A stretch of 64,000 nucleotides of DNA from Novosphingobium sp. B 225 (GTDB taxonomy: Bacteria; Pseudomonadota; Alphaproteobacteria; Sphingomonadales; Sphingomonadaceae): contig NZ_MWLM01000062.1 in assembly GCF_002198665.1 (NCBI RefSeq), positions 87,659-151,658 on the forward strand. Direction: 5' to 3'. A program made the position numbers and the translations under genes. Shown here piece after piece: positions 63,087 through 64,000 of this stretch. Each line of letters opens with the position of its first letter. Positions within the stretch are counted from its first letter, which is position 1. Below the pieces are notes generated by a model that saw only the letters and a program-made list of their open reading frames with translations, did no database searches and was not told the DNA's origin.

Positions 63087-64000
63087 ATGCCCGGATTGTT
63101 GCTTCGTACCCTGCGCGGTGAGAATGCCCCTGAGCGACCAGTCTGGTTGATGCGCCAGGCCGGACGATACTTGCCGGAGTACCGCGCCTTGCGGGCTGAA
63201 AAGGGCGGATTTCTGCCCTTGGTCTATGATAGCGCAGCGGCGGCCGAGATCACCTTGCAGCCAATCCGGCGGTTCGGGTTCGACGGCGCAATCCTGTTTT
63301 CGGACATTCTGATTGTGCCCTATGCCATGGGGCAGGATCTGGAATTCCTTGCCGGTGAAGGCCCGCACCTGTCGCCGCGACTGGTCGATCATGCGCTGAC
63401 CAGCCTGACCGCGGTGCCTGAACGACTGAGCCCAATCTATGAGACCGTACGGCTGGTCAAGGCAGCCTTGCCCGCGGACAAGACCATGCTGGGCTTTGCC
63501 GGCAGCCCGTGGACTGTCGCGACCTATATGGTGGCGGGTGAGGGTAGCCGTGACCAGCACGAAACCCGCGCTATGGCCTATCGCGATCCGCAGGCATTCC
63601 AGGCGATCATCGATGCCATCGTTACAGTGACCGTGGATTACCTGGCTGGGCAGATCCAGGCCGGTGCCGAAGCAGTGCAGCTGTTTGACAGCTGGGCCGG
63701 CAGCCTGGCTCCCGCCGAATACGAACGCTGGGTGATCGCCCCCAACGCCGCAATTGTAAGCCAGATCCGGGCGCGCTTCCCCGATGTGCCACTGATCGGT
63801 TTTCCCAAGGGTTCGGGTGAAAAGCTTCCGGCCTATGCCCGTGAGACAAGGGTTGATGCGGTCGGGATCGATGAAACGATCGACCCGGTCTGGGCCGCGC
63901 GCGAATTGCCGGCGGGTCTGCCGGTGCAGGGCAATCTCGATCCGCTGTTGCTGCTGGCAGGCGGGGCCGAGCTGGAAAAGCAGGCGCTGCGGATCCTTGA
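63087..64000 (+). CDS. hemE: Uroporphyrinogen decarboxylase (partial)
   Basis: The gene runs off the window end after 304 codons; the usual length is about 340. It begins MPGLLLRTLRGENAPERPVW and has the signature RQAGRYLPEYR (23-33), ILFSDILIVPYAMG (catalytic Asp), FAGSPWTVATYMVAGEGS and LFDSWAG. It removes four carboxyl groups to form coproporphyrinogen III in heme synthesis. In Caulobacter the hemE promoter lies within oriC. It is divergent from ppsR across the candidate origin. Confidence 0.97.
   Translation, partial: MPGLLLRTLRGENAPERPVWLMRQAGRYLPEYRALRAEKGGFLPLVYDSAAAAEITLQPIRRFGFDGAILFSDILIVPYAMGQDLEFLAGEGPHLSPRLVDHALTSLTAVPERLSPIYETVRLVKAALPADKTMLGFAGSPWTVATYMVAGEGSRDQHETRAMAYRDPQAFQAIIDAIVTVTVDYLAGQIQAGAEAVQLFDSWAGSLAPAEYERWVIAPNAAIVSQIRARFPDVPLIGFPKGSGEKLPAYARETRVDAVGIDETIDPVWAARELPAGLPVQGNLDPLLLLAGGAELEKQALRIL

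Overview
The window is a contiguous piece of chromosome from a high-GC alphaproteobacterium, most likely a member of the Sphingomonadales (Sphingomonas/Novosphingobium/Erythrobacter-like). This rests on several features. The order hemE - intergenic region - ppsR - maf - aroE - coaE - dnaQ at the right end is alphaproteobacterial. A MipZ-type ATPase and a PopZ/DUF2497 protein are both present. LytS/LytTR sensor-regulator pairs, a large Sphingomonad-style TonB-dependent receptor, DUF2093 and DUF1491 proteins, and short GC-rich palindromic repeats between genes all fit the same group. I saw no tRNA, rRNA, CRISPR array, prophage or transposase gene. The region is mostly core genome with a few accessory patches. 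These assignments come from reading motifs and gene order, not from database searches.

Layout. 0-5.5 kb: an esterase, an M48/TPR metalloprotease, a DsbA-like thiol oxidoreductase and a LytS/LytTR two-component pair. 5.5-12.9 kb: nadC translationally coupled to a secreted RNase T2, tadA, rpmB, a phytase-like secreted esterase, small exported proteins, and a divergent pair made of a TPR aspartyl/asparaginyl beta-hydroxylase and a sulfotransferase-like protein. 13-16.1 kb: a 1025-residue TonB-dependent receptor. 16.4-24.5 kb: an M23 peptidase, DUF2093, xseA divergent from purD with overlapping start codons, mipZ, a PfkB-family adenosine kinase, an EI24 membrane protein, a lipoprotein and an internally duplicated unknown protein. 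24.5-31.2 kb: a SUF iron-sulfur operon on the minus strand (Rrf2 regulator, sufB, lipoprotein, DUF559, sufC, small protein, sufD, sufS, sufT, sufA). Nearly every junction in it overlaps. 31.2-36.1 kb: a probable small RNA on the minus strand divergent from pyrD, then ggt and an acyl-CoA synthetase. 36-42.6 kb: small lipoprotein, methyltransferase, fused thiS-thiG, MerC-domain protein, ctaA, rplM-rpsI. 42.6-49 kb: HPP membrane protein, metallophosphoesterase, a second LytS/LytTR pair and class I fumarase. 49-56.2 kb: a degenerate Pcm-like protein, tolC, popZ, an S9 peptidase, a thioesterase, a ferredoxin, a CBS protein, erpA and xth. 56.3-64 kb: a frameshifted cell-wall hydrolase, DUF1491, thioesterase, ptsN, hpf, dnaQ, coaE, aroE, maf, ppsR, a probable chromosomal origin (oriC), and the 5' part of hemE.

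The main functional themes are these. (1) Chromosome replication and polar organisation: a candidate oriC, MipZ, PopZ, a DnaQ exonuclease, XseA and Xth. (2) Iron-sulfur cluster assembly: the SUF operon plus ErpA and a 2Fe-2S ferredoxin. (3) Envelope functions: the TonB receptor, TolC, the M23 and SleB-type hydrolases, and the M48 protease. The intergenic regions hold at least six different structured repeats or inverted-repeat elements. Two of them belong to families seen twice in this window.
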